A DNA stretch of 64,000 nucleotides from Mesorhizobium ciceri WSM4083 (GCF_000519305.1 NZ_JAFG01000007.1:227994-291993); one strand, 5' to 3'; shown: positions 8,829 to 17,545, counted from the stretch's first letter. The notes: a model not told the origin generated them from the letters alone. Numbers and translations are program-made.

Positions 8829-10067
8829 TCAGTCCGCCGAAGCGATGAGGTCGGCGAAGCGCTTCTGCGCGTCTTCGACGGTCAGTTCCGGCTTGGCGAA
8901 AAATTCGGCGAAAAGGTCTTCCTTCTGCTTCTGGGTGTCCTGCGAAAGCAACTGGTCCGTCCACGGAATGACGGCGCCCTTGGCAAGGATGGCGAGGCCC
9001 TTCTTCATGCAGTCGTTGGCCGCATTGAGATCGACGTCGCCGCGCACCGGCAGGGAACCCTTCTTCAGATTGAAGGCAACCTGCGTCTTGGGATCGAGCA
9101 GCGTCTCGGCCAGCACCTCCTGCGCCTTGCTCTTGTCGGCATCCTTGAGCAGCGGGAAATAGAAGGCGTCGCCGCCCGTGGCTATGACCTCGTTCAGCCC
9201 AAGGCCTGGCAGGCAGGTGTAATCCTTGCCCGCGGTCTTGCCGGCAACCTGGAACTCGCCCTGTGCCCAGTCGCCCATGATCTGGCCGCCGGCCTTGCCG
9301 GTGATGACCAGGTTGGTCGCCTGGTTCCAGTCCTGCACATTGGTATTCTTCGCCATCTTGCGGGCATCGTCCGCGGCCTTGAAGACCTTGGCGACTTCGG
9401 GCCCGGCGGCGAACTTGGCATCCTTGTCCTTGTAGACCTTGAGGAACGTGTCCGTGCCGCCCACAGCCGCAAGCAGCACGTCGAAGGCACCGGAGGATTG
9501 CCAGGCCTGTCCGCCGACGGCGAGCGGGATGATGCCGGCCTTTTCCAGCGCCGGCGCTGCCGCCACGAATTCATTCCAGTCCTTCGGCAACGGCACGCCG
9601 GCCTTCGCGAAGGCTTCGTTGGACAGCCACAGCCACTGCCAGGAATGGATGTTGACGGGCACGCAGTAGATCTTGCCGTCGATGGTGCAGCCGTCGAGCA
9701 GGCTCTTCGGCCGGACGACATCAGTCCACTTGCCCTTGGTGGCGACGTCGGTGAGGTCGCGCATCAGGCCGGCCTGCACCAGCTCTTCCGCCTGCCGGCC
9801 ATGGTTGAATTGCGTGGCGCCCATCGGATCGCCACCGGTGATGCGGCTGATCATGATTGGCCGCGCCGTGCCGCCGGAGCCGGCAATGGCGCCGTCCACC
9901 CAGTGGTTGCCGGTCGCATCGAATGCCTTGGCAAGTTCCGCAACCGCCGCCGCCTCGCCGCCCGACGTCCACCAATGAGTGACTTCCAGGTCCGTCGCGG
10001 CCGCATGGCCGGCAAACTGCAACGCGGCCGTCGCTGCCAGCGCAGCGGTCAAAAATCTGTATCGCAT
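8829..10067 (-). CDS. sugar ABC transporter substrate-binding protein (family 1)
   Basis: A 412-residue periplasmic binding protein. The start at 10067 has GGGAGGAG about 7 nt upstream and directly opens a signal peptide (MRYRFLTAALAATAALQF, cleavage after HAAA). The mature protein begins DLEVTHWWTSGGEAAAV, typical of oligosaccharide- or monosaccharide-binding MalE-like proteins such as GtsA-type glucose/mannose binders. It is the first gene of the operon, and a LacI-type operator overlaps its predicted transcription start, so it is probably derepressed by the transported sugar. Confidence 0.9.
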   Translation of the reverse strand: MRYRFLTAALAATAALQFAGHAAATDLEVTHWWTSGGEAAAVAELAKAFDATGNHWVDGAIAGSGGTARPIMISRITGGDPMGATQFNHGRQAEELVQAGLMRDLTDVATKGKWTDVVRPKSLLDGCTIDGKIYCVPVNIHSWQWLWLSNEAFAKAGVPLPKDWNEFVAAAPALEKAGIIPLAVGGQAWQSSGAFDVLLAAVGGTDTFLKVYKDKDAKFAAGPEVAKVFKAADDARKMAKNTNVQDWNQATNLVITGKAGGQIMGDWAQGEFQVAGKTAGKDYTCLPGLGLNEVIATGGDAFYFPLLKDADKSKAQEVLAETLLDPKTQVAFNLKKGSLPVRGDVDLNAANDCMKKGLAILAKGAVIPWTDQLLSQDTQKQKEDLFAEFFAKPELTVEDAQKRFADLIASAD

Positions 10068-10084
10068 TTCGGCTCCTCCCAGAA

Positions 10085-10100
10085 TCTGAAACGTTACAGA
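10085..10100. promoter_or_regulatory. LacI-family operator O1
   Basis: TCTGAAACGTTACAGA is a 16-bp near-palindrome with one mismatched pair and a central AACGTT, as expected for LacI-family repressors. It overlaps the predicted transcription start of the minus-strand sugar operon, an ideal repressor position. Confidence 0.8.
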
Positions 10101-10103
10101 TTT

Positions 10104-10132
10104 TCGATACGGCAATTGCGCGGGCTGTGCAA
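10104..10132 (-). promoter_or_regulatory. sigma-70-type promoter of the sugar ABC operon
   Basis: On the minus strand TTGCAC (10132-10127), a 17-base spacer and TATCGA (10109-10104) form a plausible -35/-10 pair. The predicted start near 10097 falls inside operator O1. Confidence 0.55.
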
Positions 10133-10356
10133 CCCATCAACGAAGCGCCCTCGATATTTTTTCGGGCTGCGAACAAATTCGCATGAATGATCGCGCTTCC
10201 CACGCACTGCAGCATGGTTTGCTGCGGCGCAAACACCGAAATGCCACCTGATACGAGCAAAAGGCGGCGGCAGAGGCGATTTCTCCTGGAATCCCAAGCG
10301 TTTCGCAAAAGAACCATCCACCTCGTGGGCGAGGGACATGTAACCCGATATGGCAA

Positions 10357-10372
10357 TCTGTAACGTTTCAGT
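10357..10372. promoter_or_regulatory. LacI-family operator O2
   Basis: TCTGTAACGTTTCAGT is the reverse complement of O1 except for its last base. It ends 3 bases before a TTGACA hexamer (10376-10381) that could be the -35 of the regulator gene. It may mediate autoregulation or a repression loop with O1. Confidence 0.75.
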
Positions 10373-10470
10373 ATATTGACACTTTACCGGGGCTGGAACG
10401 CATATCGTATCGCCATGACGGCGATTGCCGACATGGCTCGCGGCTGCTATGCGCCTGACGGGCGGGACGA

Positions 10471-11526
10471 ATGGACAGACAGCGTACGGACAAGAACGGG
10501 GAGACCTCGGCACAGGGACGGCCGACGTTGAAGACGCTTGCCTTCATGACCGGGCTCGGCGTCACCACCGTGTCACGCGCCTTGAAGGATGCCCCGGAAA
10601 TCGGCGCCGAAACCAGGCGCCGCGTCCAGCTCGTCGCCAAGCAGATCGGCTACCGGCCGAACCGCGCCGGCGTGCGTCTGCGCACCGGCAGGACCAATGT
10701 CATCAGCCTCGTGCTCAACACCGACCGCGAGATCATGAGCTTCGTCTCGGACATCATCTACGGCGTTTCGGAAGTGCTCGCCGAAACGCCCTATCACCTG
10801 ATCGTCACGCCCTATTCCCGCTCGCAGGATCCGATGGAGCCGATCCGCTATCTCGTCGAGACCGGCTCGGCCGACGGCGTCATCATTTCGCGCACCCAAC
10901 CGAACGATCCGCGCGCCCGCTACATGCTCGAGCACGGCATGCCCTTTGCCACGCATGGCCGCACCGACATGGGCCTCGTCCATCCCTACCATGACTTCGA
11001 CAACCATGTTTTCGCGATGGAAGCCGTGCGCCGCCTGGCGAGCATGGGCAGGCACAAGCTGGCGCTTCTGTCGCCGCCCCCCGGGCTGACCTATTATGGC
11101 CACACGCTGAACGGCTTTGCCGACGCGCTGAGCGAGGTCGGAGCCAGCGAAATTCCGTTCAACACCGTTTCCATCGATCACACGATCGAGCAGATCAGGA
11201 CCAGGACCGCGCAGTTGATGCGCCGCGAGAACAGGCCGGACGGCTTCGTCAGCAGCGCTGCCGCCGCGACACTGGCGATCGTCGCCGGCATCGAGGATGC
11301 CGGCCTCAAGCTTGGCCGCGACGTCGATGTCGTGTCCAAGCAGTCTTCGGACCTGTTGCACCTGTTCCGGCCGGAATTGCTCGTCGTCAACGAGAACTTC
11401 CGCCTGGCCGGCTCCGATCTCGCCCGCTCCGTGCTCGGCTGGATCGGCGGCGCCGCACCCGGCTCCTTGCAGCGCCTGGTCGCCACCAGCGAGGTTCAGG
11501 CGTTCAGCCCGCCGGTTTCCGTTTAG
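10471..11526 (+). CDS. LacI-family transcriptional regulator
   Basis: A 351-residue repressor. The N-terminal helix-turn-helix (about residues 18-40, TLKTLAFMTGLGVTTVSRAL) is followed by the hinge region and a periplasmic-binding-protein-like effector domain (about 70-345) that should bind a sugar. It is divergent from the sugar ABC operon and flanked by two copies of one palindrome, so it is the obvious local regulator. The ATG at 10471 has only a weak ribosome binding site. It converges with gnd, whose end is 10 bases away. Confidence 0.9.
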   Translation: MDRQRTDKNGETSAQGRPTLKTLAFMTGLGVTTVSRALKDAPEIGAETRRRVQLVAKQIGYRPNRAGVRLRTGRTNVISLVLNTDREIMSFVSDIIYGVSEVLAETPYHLIVTPYSRSQDPMEPIRYLVETGSADGVIISRTQPNDPRARYMLEHGMPFATHGRTDMGLVHPYHDFDNHVFAMEAVRRLASMGRHKLALLSPPPGLTYYGHTLNGFADALSEVGASEIPFNTVSIDHTIEQIRTRTAQLMRRENRPDGFVSSAAAATLAIVAGIEDAGLKLGRDVDVVSKQSSDLLHLFRPELLVVNENFRLAGSDLARSVLGWIGGAAPGSLQRLVATSEVQAFSPPVSV

Positions 11527-11535
11527 GCCCTTGGG

Positions 11536-12963
11536 CTAGCCAGCCGCACCGCTTCCCCACGGCCCATGGAAAGCGCCCTTGTCGTCGATGCGCTCGAAGC
11601 CGTGCGCGCCGAAGAAGTCGCGCTGCGCCTGGATCAGGTTCGAGGTGCCGCGGCCCTGGCGGTAGCTGTCGAAATAGGCAAGTGCGGAAGACAGCGCCGG
11701 AACCGGCGAGCCGGCCTCCGAAGCCCTCGCCACGATGCGGCGCAGCGACGGATGCGCTTCCTGCATCAGCGCGATGAAGGCCGGGGCCATCAGGAGGTTG
11801 GTCGAGGCGCCGCCTTTGCTGAAGGCTTCCGCCATGGTGTCGAGCATCTGCGAGCGGATGATGCAGCCGGCGCGCCAGATCCTGGCGATGGTCGGCATCG
11901 GCAGGTTCCAGTTGAATTCCTTGGAGGCGCCGCTCATCACCGCGAATCCTTGGGCGTAGGCGGCGATCTTGCCGGCGAACAGCGCCAGCTCCAGATCTTT
12001 CAGCAAGGCGTCTTTGTCACCGGAAATCTTCGTCACACCGATGTTGCCATAGGCCTTTTCCGCCGCCAGCCGCTCGTCCTTGATCGACGACAGAACGCGC
12101 GCCGCCACCGCCGCCTCGATCGCCGTCGCCGGAATGCCGAGTTGCTGCGCCTCGATGACCGACCATTTGCCGGTGCCCTTCTGGCCGGCGCGGTCGAGGA
12201 TGATGTCGACCACCGGCTTGCCGGTCTTCGGATCGTCAGCGGCCAACACCTTGGCGGTGATCTCGATCAGGTAGGAGTTGAGCCGGCCCTTGTTCCAGTT
12301 GGCAAACACCGTGCCGATCTCTTTCGGGCCCATGCCCAGGCCGTCGCGCAGGATGCCGTAGATCTCCGCGATCATCTGCATGTCGGCATATTCGATGCCG
12401 TTATGGATGGTCTTGACGAAATGCCCGGCGCCGTCGGTGCCGAGCCATGCCGCGCAGGGTTCGTCCTTGAACTTGGCGGAGATCGCCGTCAGCACCTTCT
12501 CGACGCGCTTCCACGAGTCCTCCGTGCCGCCGACCATGATCGACGGCCCGTGGCGCGCGCCCTCCTCGCCGCCGGACACGCCCATGCCGATGAAGGTGAG
12601 GTCCGAGCTGGAAAGCTCGGAGAAGCGCCGCATCGTGTCGCGGAAATTGGCGTTGCCGGCGTCGATGACGATGTCGTTGGCCGACAGCACGCCGCGCAGA
12701 GCCGCTATCTGTTCATCGACCGGCTTGCCGGCCAGCACCATGATGATGATCGGGCGCGGCGGCCGGATCGCGGCGGCAAGCTCTTCCAGGCTGTAGCAGG
12801 GCACGACCATGTCCCTAAGCGCGCCGGCATTCTCGACGAAAGCGTCGGTGCGCGCCCTGGTGCGGTTGAAGACGGCGATGCGATGCCCGTGCTCGGCGAT
12901 GTTGAGCGCCAGGTTGGAGCCCATCGTGCCAAGGCCGATCAGGCCGATTTCGGCATTTTCCAT
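11536..12963 (-). CDS. gnd: 6-phosphogluconate dehydrogenase, NADP-dependent, decarboxylating
   Basis: A 475-residue enzyme of full length for the family; it oxidises 6-phosphogluconate to ribulose-5-phosphate and CO2. The N-terminal NADP-binding GLGTMGSNLALN (about 10-21) and NRT motif are present. So are the active-site segments GVSGGEEGARHGPSIM (about 129-144) and the catalytic Lys-His-Asn region FVKTIHNGIEYADMQ (about 183-197). The C-terminal domain, including the tail that closes the neighbouring subunit's site, looks intact. It is monocistronic. Short repeat DNA separates it from the upstream copper cluster. Confidence 0.96.
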   Translation of the reverse strand: MENAEIGLIGLGTMGSNLALNIAEHGHRIAVFNRTRARTDAFVENAGALRDMVVPCYSLEELAAAIRPPRPIIIMVLAGKPVDEQIAALRGVLSANDIVIDAGNANFRDTMRRFSELSSSDLTFIGMGVSGGEEGARHGPSIMVGGTEDSWKRVEKVLTAISAKFKDEPCAAWLGTDGAGHFVKTIHNGIEYADMQMIAEIYGILRDGLGMGPKEIGTVFANWNKGRLNSYLIEITAKVLAADDPKTGKPVVDIILDRAGQKGTGKWSVIEAQQLGIPATAIEAAVAARVLSSIKDERLAAEKAYGNIGVTKISGDKDALLKDLELALFAGKIAAYAQGFAVMSGASKEFNWNLPMPTIARIWRAGCIIRSQMLDTMAEAFSKGGASTNLLMAPAFIALMQEAHPSLRRIVARASEAGSPVPALSSALAYFDSYRQGRGTSNLIQAQRDFFGAHGFERIDDKGAFHGPWGSGAAG

Positions 12964-13106
12964 CGTTTCTTCCCTGCTTTCGGATTTTGTTGAGATCGCG
13001 TTTTGCCGCGATGATTGACGGGCCTTTCGGGCTGCGTCAACCGCCTCGCCGAATTGTGTTGATGCCGCGGCGGGTGAGATTCGGGTCAGGCCGAGTCGAG
13101 AATGGT

Positions 13107-13168
13107 GGTTTCCGAGAACCGGAGCGGAGCGTACTTAAAGTACGTGAGCACCGGAAGCGCAGGAAGCC
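13107..13168. repeat. imperfect palindromic intergenic repeat
   Basis: A roughly 60-base imperfect stem (outer arms GGTTTCC 13107-13113 and GGAAGCC 13162-13168) with a near-palindromic centre around CGTACTT / AAGTACG at 13130-13144. Elements with this GTACTTnnnGTACGTGAGC centre are common in Rhizobiales. It lies between the copper cluster and gnd. Confidence 0.6.
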
Positions 13169-13197
13169 GCCGTTCGCAGGCCGGCATCACCTGAATA

Positions 13198-14838
13198 TCA
13201 CTCGGCGCGGATGTCGACGGGCGCCTCGATCTTTACCATCTGAAAATCCGAGACCAGTATGTCGATGCGCACCGTCCACCGGCCCGGCAGCGGGATGACG
13301 AGGTTGTCGACGCGCCAGCTGCCGTCGCCGGGCTTGCTCGCAGCGCGCTTCAGCGGCTCGATGCCGGAATCGGGTTTTGACAGCACAAGCGTCACCTCCT
13401 TGGCGTCGAGCGGGCCGAAATCGCCGCTCATGATGACCATCGAGGCAACGACCGGGCCGGCATGGCCGGGAGTGATGCTGAGATCGGCCATCGCTTGCAG
13501 CGCGTGGATATGGACCGACACCGGTTGCGCTGCCGCAATCGCGAGCGCTCGTGGCGGCGGTGTGAAGCGCCAGCCCGCGGCAACGCCGAAAATAGCCAAC
13601 ACGATCAGCAGTTCGACGCCGATCGAGCGGACCAGCCTGCGTTGAACTTCCGTCGATCCCGCCTCGGCCGACGCCGTAAGTTTCCAGCGATTGACGGCGG
13701 CGAGCGTGAACAGAAAGACCAGCAGCCCGAGTTTGATCAGCAGCAGCCTTCCATAGGCGGTATCGACCAATGCCGCGGGTGTCTGCACCTGGATGACGGC
13801 AAGCACGATGCCGGCAGCGGCAAGCACGGCCACCACGGGCAGGATCGCCCAAGAAAACCGCCGCAGGAATGGCGTGGCCTCCGCCGATTGCCCCTTCAGC
13901 GCAAGCCCGAGTGGGACCAATGCGCCGGCCCACAACGCGATGCAGACCCCATGCAGGAACACCATCGGCCGCGTCAGCCACTGCGGTTCGGCGGCACTGG
14001 CATGGCCGCTGGCGGCAAGGGCAATCCCCACCCCGGCCACGCCGGCCAGCGCCAATGGTTTGGCGGTGGCGCGGGGACCGGCCAGCGACAGCAGGCCAAG
14101 CCCCAGCGCGATCAGCGCGACCAGTACTGTCCAGCCGAAACTGGTGCCGAGCCCGGTCCGCCAGATGACCGATTGTGCCAGATGGGAGAGCGGCGCCCCA
14201 AGCGCATCAAGCCCCTGGAAACCGAGCGACAAGGATGCCGCGACCAGCCCGCTCAGGATTGCGGCTGCGACGAAGCGCTGCCCGGCGCGGCCACTTCCGG
14301 CCAGCCAGGCAAGCGCGAAGGCGCCGCCAACGCCGAGGAAAAGGCCGATGTAGAGAAAGATCTTGCCCGCCCAGATAGCCGACCGCAACGGCCAGTCGAC
14401 GGCTTCGGATACGGCCGGCGGCGCGCTGGGTGCGCCGATGGAAAACAGCAGGGATCCGCCGACCGGATGACCGTCTGCGGAGATGACGCGCCAGCTCAAG
14501 ACATGCGTGCCGGACTTGAGCGGCTGCGGATTGTCGATCTCGACGGTCTGGTCGCCGAGCCGGAATGACGTTAGCGGAACCGGCGTGCCGTCGGGCTTCA
14601 CCAGCGTCAGCACCAAAGGCGAGACCGGCTCGCTGAAGGTCAGCGAGAACTGCGCCGGCCCCTGTGCCAGCACCGCGCCGTCGGCCGGGTCGGTCTTGAT
14701 CAGCGCGGCATGGGCAAAGGCCTGATCCGACACGGCAAGGCTGGCAAGAAACACGATCACGGCCAACAGGCCGGCGGCAAGCCGGCCGGCGCGTTTGCCG
14801 GTCATGGAAGCCGTTTGCAGGAAGGAGGTCGTGCTCAT
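13198..14838 (-). CDS. copper resistance protein, CopC-CopD fusion with C-terminal YtkA/FixH-like domain
   Basis: A 546-residue membrane protein. After a signal sequence, a CopC domain begins with the Cu(II)-binding His in AFA-HAALIKTDPADG and includes SADGHPVGG (about residues 120-128). A CopD domain with about eight membrane segments follows (about 150-425). The C-terminal about 110 residues form a periplasmic beta-sandwich resembling YtkA/FixH. Start at 14838 (MSTTSF) chosen over an upstream start because it suits the signal peptide. CopC-CopD fusions (YcnJ type) import or handle copper. It is the last gene of a four-gene copper run, 53 bases after the DUF1775 gene. Confidence 0.85.
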   Translation of the reverse strand: MSTTSFLQTASMTGKRAGRLAAGLLAVIVFLASLAVSDQAFAHAALIKTDPADGAVLAQGPAQFSLTFSEPVSPLVLTLVKPDGTPVPLTSFRLGDQTVEIDNPQPLKSGTHVLSWRVISADGHPVGGSLLFSIGAPSAPPAVSEAVDWPLRSAIWAGKIFLYIGLFLGVGGAFALAWLAGSGRAGQRFVAAAILSGLVAASLSLGFQGLDALGAPLSHLAQSVIWRTGLGTSFGWTVLVALIALGLGLLSLAGPRATAKPLALAGVAGVGIALAASGHASAAEPQWLTRPMVFLHGVCIALWAGALVPLGLALKGQSAEATPFLRRFSWAILPVVAVLAAAGIVLAVIQVQTPAALVDTAYGRLLLIKLGLLVFLFTLAAVNRWKLTASAEAGSTEVQRRLVRSIGVELLIVLAIFGVAAGWRFTPPPRALAIAAAQPVSVHIHALQAMADLSITPGHAGPVVASMVIMSGDFGPLDAKEVTLVLSKPDSGIEPLKRAASKPGDGSWRVDNLVIPLPGRWTVRIDILVSDFQMVKIEAPVDIRAE

Positions 14839-14891
14839 GTCACCGCCACGAAAAAGAGCGGCGCGCTCGCAAGGGCGCGCCGCCTGGGAGA

Positions 14892-15410
14892 TCATTTCTT
14901 CGGCAGCAGCTTGATGCCGGGTGCCGGGTTTTCCAGCGCGTCTTCATCCTGTCCCGCTGCCGGAATCTCGATCCAGCGATCGGCCGCACCGTCGCATTCC
15001 TGAACCACCGGGAAGTAAAGTTTTTGGCCGACGGGGAGATCCGCCGTCAGCGTCGCGCGGAAGACGAACTCGTCATAGAATTCATCCGGCAGGCTGCCGC
15101 CGCTCCAGTCGACCTCCTTGACCCCCTCGGTAACCGCCTGACCATAGAGCTGGTAGGATTTGTCGTACTTGCCCTTCTTGGTCTGCAGCGTCCAGCCAGG
15201 CTTCGGCATCGGCTTCACCGCGATCACCCCTTCCGGAATCTGCACGCGCACGGCGGTCGTCGCCTTGCCTTCGCAGCCATGCGGCACGCGCAAAACGGCC
15301 TTGTAGGTCGAGCCGACCGCCGCCTCCTGGGTTTCGAACGTGATATGCGCGAAGGCGGCGCTGGTTCCGAACGCGAGAAGTGCGCCGGCCGACAAAACAT
15401 ACTTGTTCAT
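14892..15410 (-). CDS. YcnI-type copper-binding protein (DUF1775)
   Basis: A 172-residue exported protein. Signal peptide residues 1-21 (ending AFA), so the mature protein starts with His (HITFETQ). In characterised YcnI this N-terminal His and a conserved Trp bind Cu(II) in a mono-histidine brace; a candidate Trp is in VDWSGG. The start has GAGGGA at good spacing. In Bacillus, ycnI neighbours the CopC-CopD gene ycnJ, and that pairing is preserved here, so it probably passes copper to the fusion protein. Confidence 0.88.
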   Translation of the reverse strand: MNKYVLSAGALLAFGTSAAFAHITFETQEAAVGSTYKAVLRVPHGCEGKATTAVRVQIPEGVIAVKPMPKPGWTLQTKKGKYDKSYQLYGQAVTEGVKEVDWSGGSLPDEFYDEFVFRATLTADLPVGQKLYFPVVQECDGAADRWIEIPAAGQDEDALENPAPGIKLLPKK

Positions 15411-15451
15411 GTTGGTCCCTCGGATTTTCAAAATTTGTCGAACTGGCGCGG

Positions 15452-15991
15452 TCAATTGGCGTGATCGTCCATGGCGCCACCGCCCATGCCTTCGACAGCG
15501 AAATCGACGCTGACAGCGCCGGCCTTTTCGAAGGTCAGGGTGGCGGAGAACTTTTCGCCCTGTTTGGGTTGCCGCTTCAGGCCGATGAACATCAAATGAT
15601 AGCCGCCAGGCGCAAGGGCGACCTTGCCGCCGGCCGGAATTTCCAGGCCGCCGGCAACCGGCCGCATGGTCATGACACCGTCCTTGACGCCCATCTCATG
15701 CAGCTCGGCCTTTTCGGAAACATCGGAGGAAATCGACACCAGCCGGTCCGGCGCACTGCCCTTGTTGGTGATGGTGAAATAACCGCCGGCCACCTTGGCG
15801 CCGGCCGGCGTGGCGCGCGACCAGGGGTGGCCGATCTCGAGATCGCCAACCTTGAACTCATGCGCGAGGACGGACTGGGCGCCTGTGAACAGCAGTGCAA
15901 GAGCCAGCACGGCAATGCCGACACGCTCTTCGATGCCGCGTAGAATGCCGCCGGGCATGGGACGCGCGGCGTCAGGGAAAAAATAGGACAT
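15452..15991 (-). CDS. periplasmic copper chaperone PCu(A)C (DUF461)
   Basis: A 179-residue protein. The start at 15991 (MSYFFP) follows GGAGC at proper spacing; the hydrophobic export segment spans residues about 27-43. The Cu(I)-binding constellation is readable: His in ELHEM, a Met in VMTMRP, and the HxM pair in GGYHLMFIGL, approximating the family's H(M)X10MX21HXM pattern. PCu(A)C delivers copper to the CuA or CuB centres of cytochrome oxidase. Its place in a run with YcnI and CopC-CopD supports a periplasmic copper supply role. Confidence 0.9.
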   Translation of the reverse strand: MSYFFPDAARPMPGGILRGIEERVGIAVLALALLFTGAQSVLAHEFKVGDLEIGHPWSRATPAGAKVAGGYFTITNKGSAPDRLVSISSDVSEKAELHEMGVKDGVMTMRPVAGGLEIPAGGKVALAPGGYHLMFIGLKRQPKQGEKFSATLTFEKAGAVSVDFAVEGMGGGAMDDHAN

Positions 15992-16088
15992 GGTTGCTCC
16001 ATGAAGTGAAGGTCGCGCCGTTGCCGGTCGCGAGCAGTTTGATCTTTGGATGGGTACGCCCACGAAAAGTTCCGCCGGGCAAACAGGC

Positions 16089-16445
16089 TCAGGCCGTCAG
16101 CGGCGGCGCGCGCGGGTTCGACGGCGAGCGCTCACGCGCAAAGTCGAGATGGATGGCGGCCGGAAAGACAAAGGCGACCGTTTTGAAGGAAAGGCTGCCC
16201 AACGCCAGGCCAGCGCCGGGCGGCGGCGCAAAGGCCGCCGAAACCATGCTGCAGCCGAGCACGCAGCATGCCGGCAGATGGGACGGCGGCTGGTTGCCGT
16301 CTGGAAGCTGGGTTGCGCCCTCATGGGTGCAGATGACGTTGCCGAAGGCGTCGAGCTGTGATGCATTGGGACCGGCGCCGAAGGCGAATGCACCAAGCGT
16401 CGACTGGAGCAACAGCAGATAGGCCGCGACAAGCGCGACCGGCAT
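16089..16445 (-). CDS. small exported DUF2946-like protein, first gene of the copper cluster
   Basis: A 118-residue protein. The start at 16445 (MPVALVAAYLLLLQS) has GGAGC close upstream; a TTG 48 bases earlier is an alternative. An N-terminal hydrophobic segment is followed by a short extracytoplasmic region with His and Cys residues (CTHEG and LPACCVLGC), a pattern seen in DUF2946 proteins of metal-related loci. The Cys-rich stretch could bind copper, but this is inference. It begins the run DUF2946, PCu(A)C, DUF1775, CopC-CopD. Confidence 0.6.
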   Translation of the reverse strand: MPVALVAAYLLLLQSTLGAFAFGAGPNASQLDAFGNVICTHEGATQLPDGNQPPSHLPACCVLGCSMVSAAFAPPPGAGLALGSLSFKTVAFVFPAAIHLDFARERSPSNPRAPPLTA

Positions 16446-16565
16446 GCTCCATCGTCTCCTCGATACGCTCAAAGCCCTGCCTCTTCGCAGCAATGCGACA
16501 TTCCTAGCACGGGGCCGGCGGGTGGAAAATCGCCAAATCGCCGCGGCGCCGACGCGGCAGGCTCA

Positions 16566-16614
16566 ATGCATGCCGCCCAAAAGTGTATAGCGGTTTTGGG
16601 ACAACGACATGCAT
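16566..16614. repeat. short palindromic intergenic repeat (ATGCATG type)
   Basis: The outer ends ATGCATG and CATGCATG flank a CCCAAAAG...CGGTTTTGGG stem. It is one of several short rhizobial palindromes in the window and lies between the copper cluster and the GntR gene. It may help terminate transcription. Confidence 0.6.
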
Positions 16615-16642
16615 GAAACAAGGCTCCGAGCCGCGATGCGGC

Positions 16643-17545
16643 TCAGGATTTTTGCAGCGACCGGCTCTCCGGGATCGAGGTCAGCAATGTCTGGCGCGCC
16701 GATTTCAGGTGCTTGCGGCAAGCGGCGTCGACCTTGCCGAGATCGCGTGATTTCAGCGCCTCTATGTAGACCAGATGCTCACCGATCGCGACTTCGTTGC
16801 GCTCGCGTTCCTGCGCCTTGTTCCACTGGTAATGGTAGTGGAAGATCATGGCGATGACATCGTAGAAATCGACGATGAAGCGGTTGCGCGACGCTCGGTG
16901 GATGAGCCGGTGGAAGCGCTCGTCGAGCTCGGAGAATTCGGTGAAGCGGGCGGCTATGTCACCTGCCAACTGGCGATGCTCGTCTTCCAGGCGGTCGAGA
17001 TCGGTCCAGACCGCGCTGTCCTGCGGTAGAGCGGCAAAGGCGGCCGCCGAGCGCAGTTCGAACATCTCGCGGATTTCGGTCAGCTCCAGCGCGAAGGCGC
17101 GCGTAAAGCCCTTCAGCACCCAGTGACTGTTGCGGCGCTTCTCGATCAGGCCGAAGCGGGAGAAGCGGATCAGGAACTCGCGCACGCTGGTGGTGCCGAC
17201 GCCGATCTCACGCGCCAGTTCGAGTTCGTTGATCTGCATGCCGGCTTCGGCGCCGCCGGCGAGCAGCCGACGCATGAACGACCGTTCGATGATCTCGGCC
17301 AGCGTGTCGGTCTCTTCCTCGGGGAAGAAATCATCGGGACGCGTCTCGCGCAGCACCGTCTTGGCGCGCTTGTTCCAGGCGATCAGCCCAGTCTCTTCCA
17401 TCCGCGCCAGAATGGTGCGCACCGTGGTACGGCTGACGCCAAGCAAGGTACCCAGTTCCGGCTCCGAAGGCAGGCTGCGCGTTTCGTCGAGCAGCCGCAG
17501 GCAGCGGTTGTAGGCATCCTTGTAGACGTTGTTGCTCTTCGACAT
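16643..17545 (-). CDS. GntR-type regulator with two winged helices and an FCD domain
   Basis: A 300-residue regulator starting at MSKSNN (17545). Residues 1-60 form one GntR-like winged helix (LPSEPELGTLLGVSRTTVRT). Residues about 85-150 look like a second one (INELELAREIGVGTTSVREF). Residues about 160-290 are a helical FCD effector domain (EIREMFELR, ELDERFH, HLKSAR). The usual FadR-family protein is about 230 residues with one winged helix, so the extra N-terminal domain is unusual. It is divergent from the UxaA-family gene. A long inverted repeat in the shared promoter and a related one before the Rbs-type transporter are likely targets. Confidence 0.8.
   Translation of the reverse strand: MSKSNNVYKDAYNRCLRLLDETRSLPSEPELGTLLGVSRTTVRTILARMEETGLIAWNKRAKTVLRETRPDDFFPEEETDTLAEIIERSFMRRLLAGGAEAGMQINELELAREIGVGTTSVREFLIRFSRFGLIEKRRNSHWVLKGFTRAFALELTEIREMFELRSAAAFAALPQDSAVWTDLDRLEDEHRQLAGDIAARFTEFSELDERFHRLIHRASRNRFIVDFYDVIAMIFHYHYQWNKAQERERNEVAIGEHLVYIEALKSRDLGKVDAACRKHLKSARQTLLTSIPESRSLQKS

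Larger units (their letters stand above)
10068..10470. other. divergent regulatory region, sugar operon / LacI-type regulator
   Basis: This 403-base gap contains the sugar-operon promoter on the minus strand, a possible regulator promoter on the plus strand (TTGACA at 10376-10381 with a weak CATATC at 10401-10406), and two matching operators 272 bp apart centre to centre. No conserved ORF was seen. Confidence 0.7.

Noticed and set aside
8331..10190. Long plus-strand open frame of about 620 codons opposite the sugar-binding-protein gene
   Set aside because: It is a shadow of a real gene on the minus strand that has a signal peptide, ribosome binding site and family motifs; the plus frame has Arg/Gly-rich, motif-free sequence typical of high-GC antisense frames.
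11566..12993. Plus-strand open frame of 475 codons opposite gnd
   Set aside because: It mirrors 6-phosphogluconate dehydrogenase, which is full length with its active-site motifs. No family resemblance was seen in the antisense frame.
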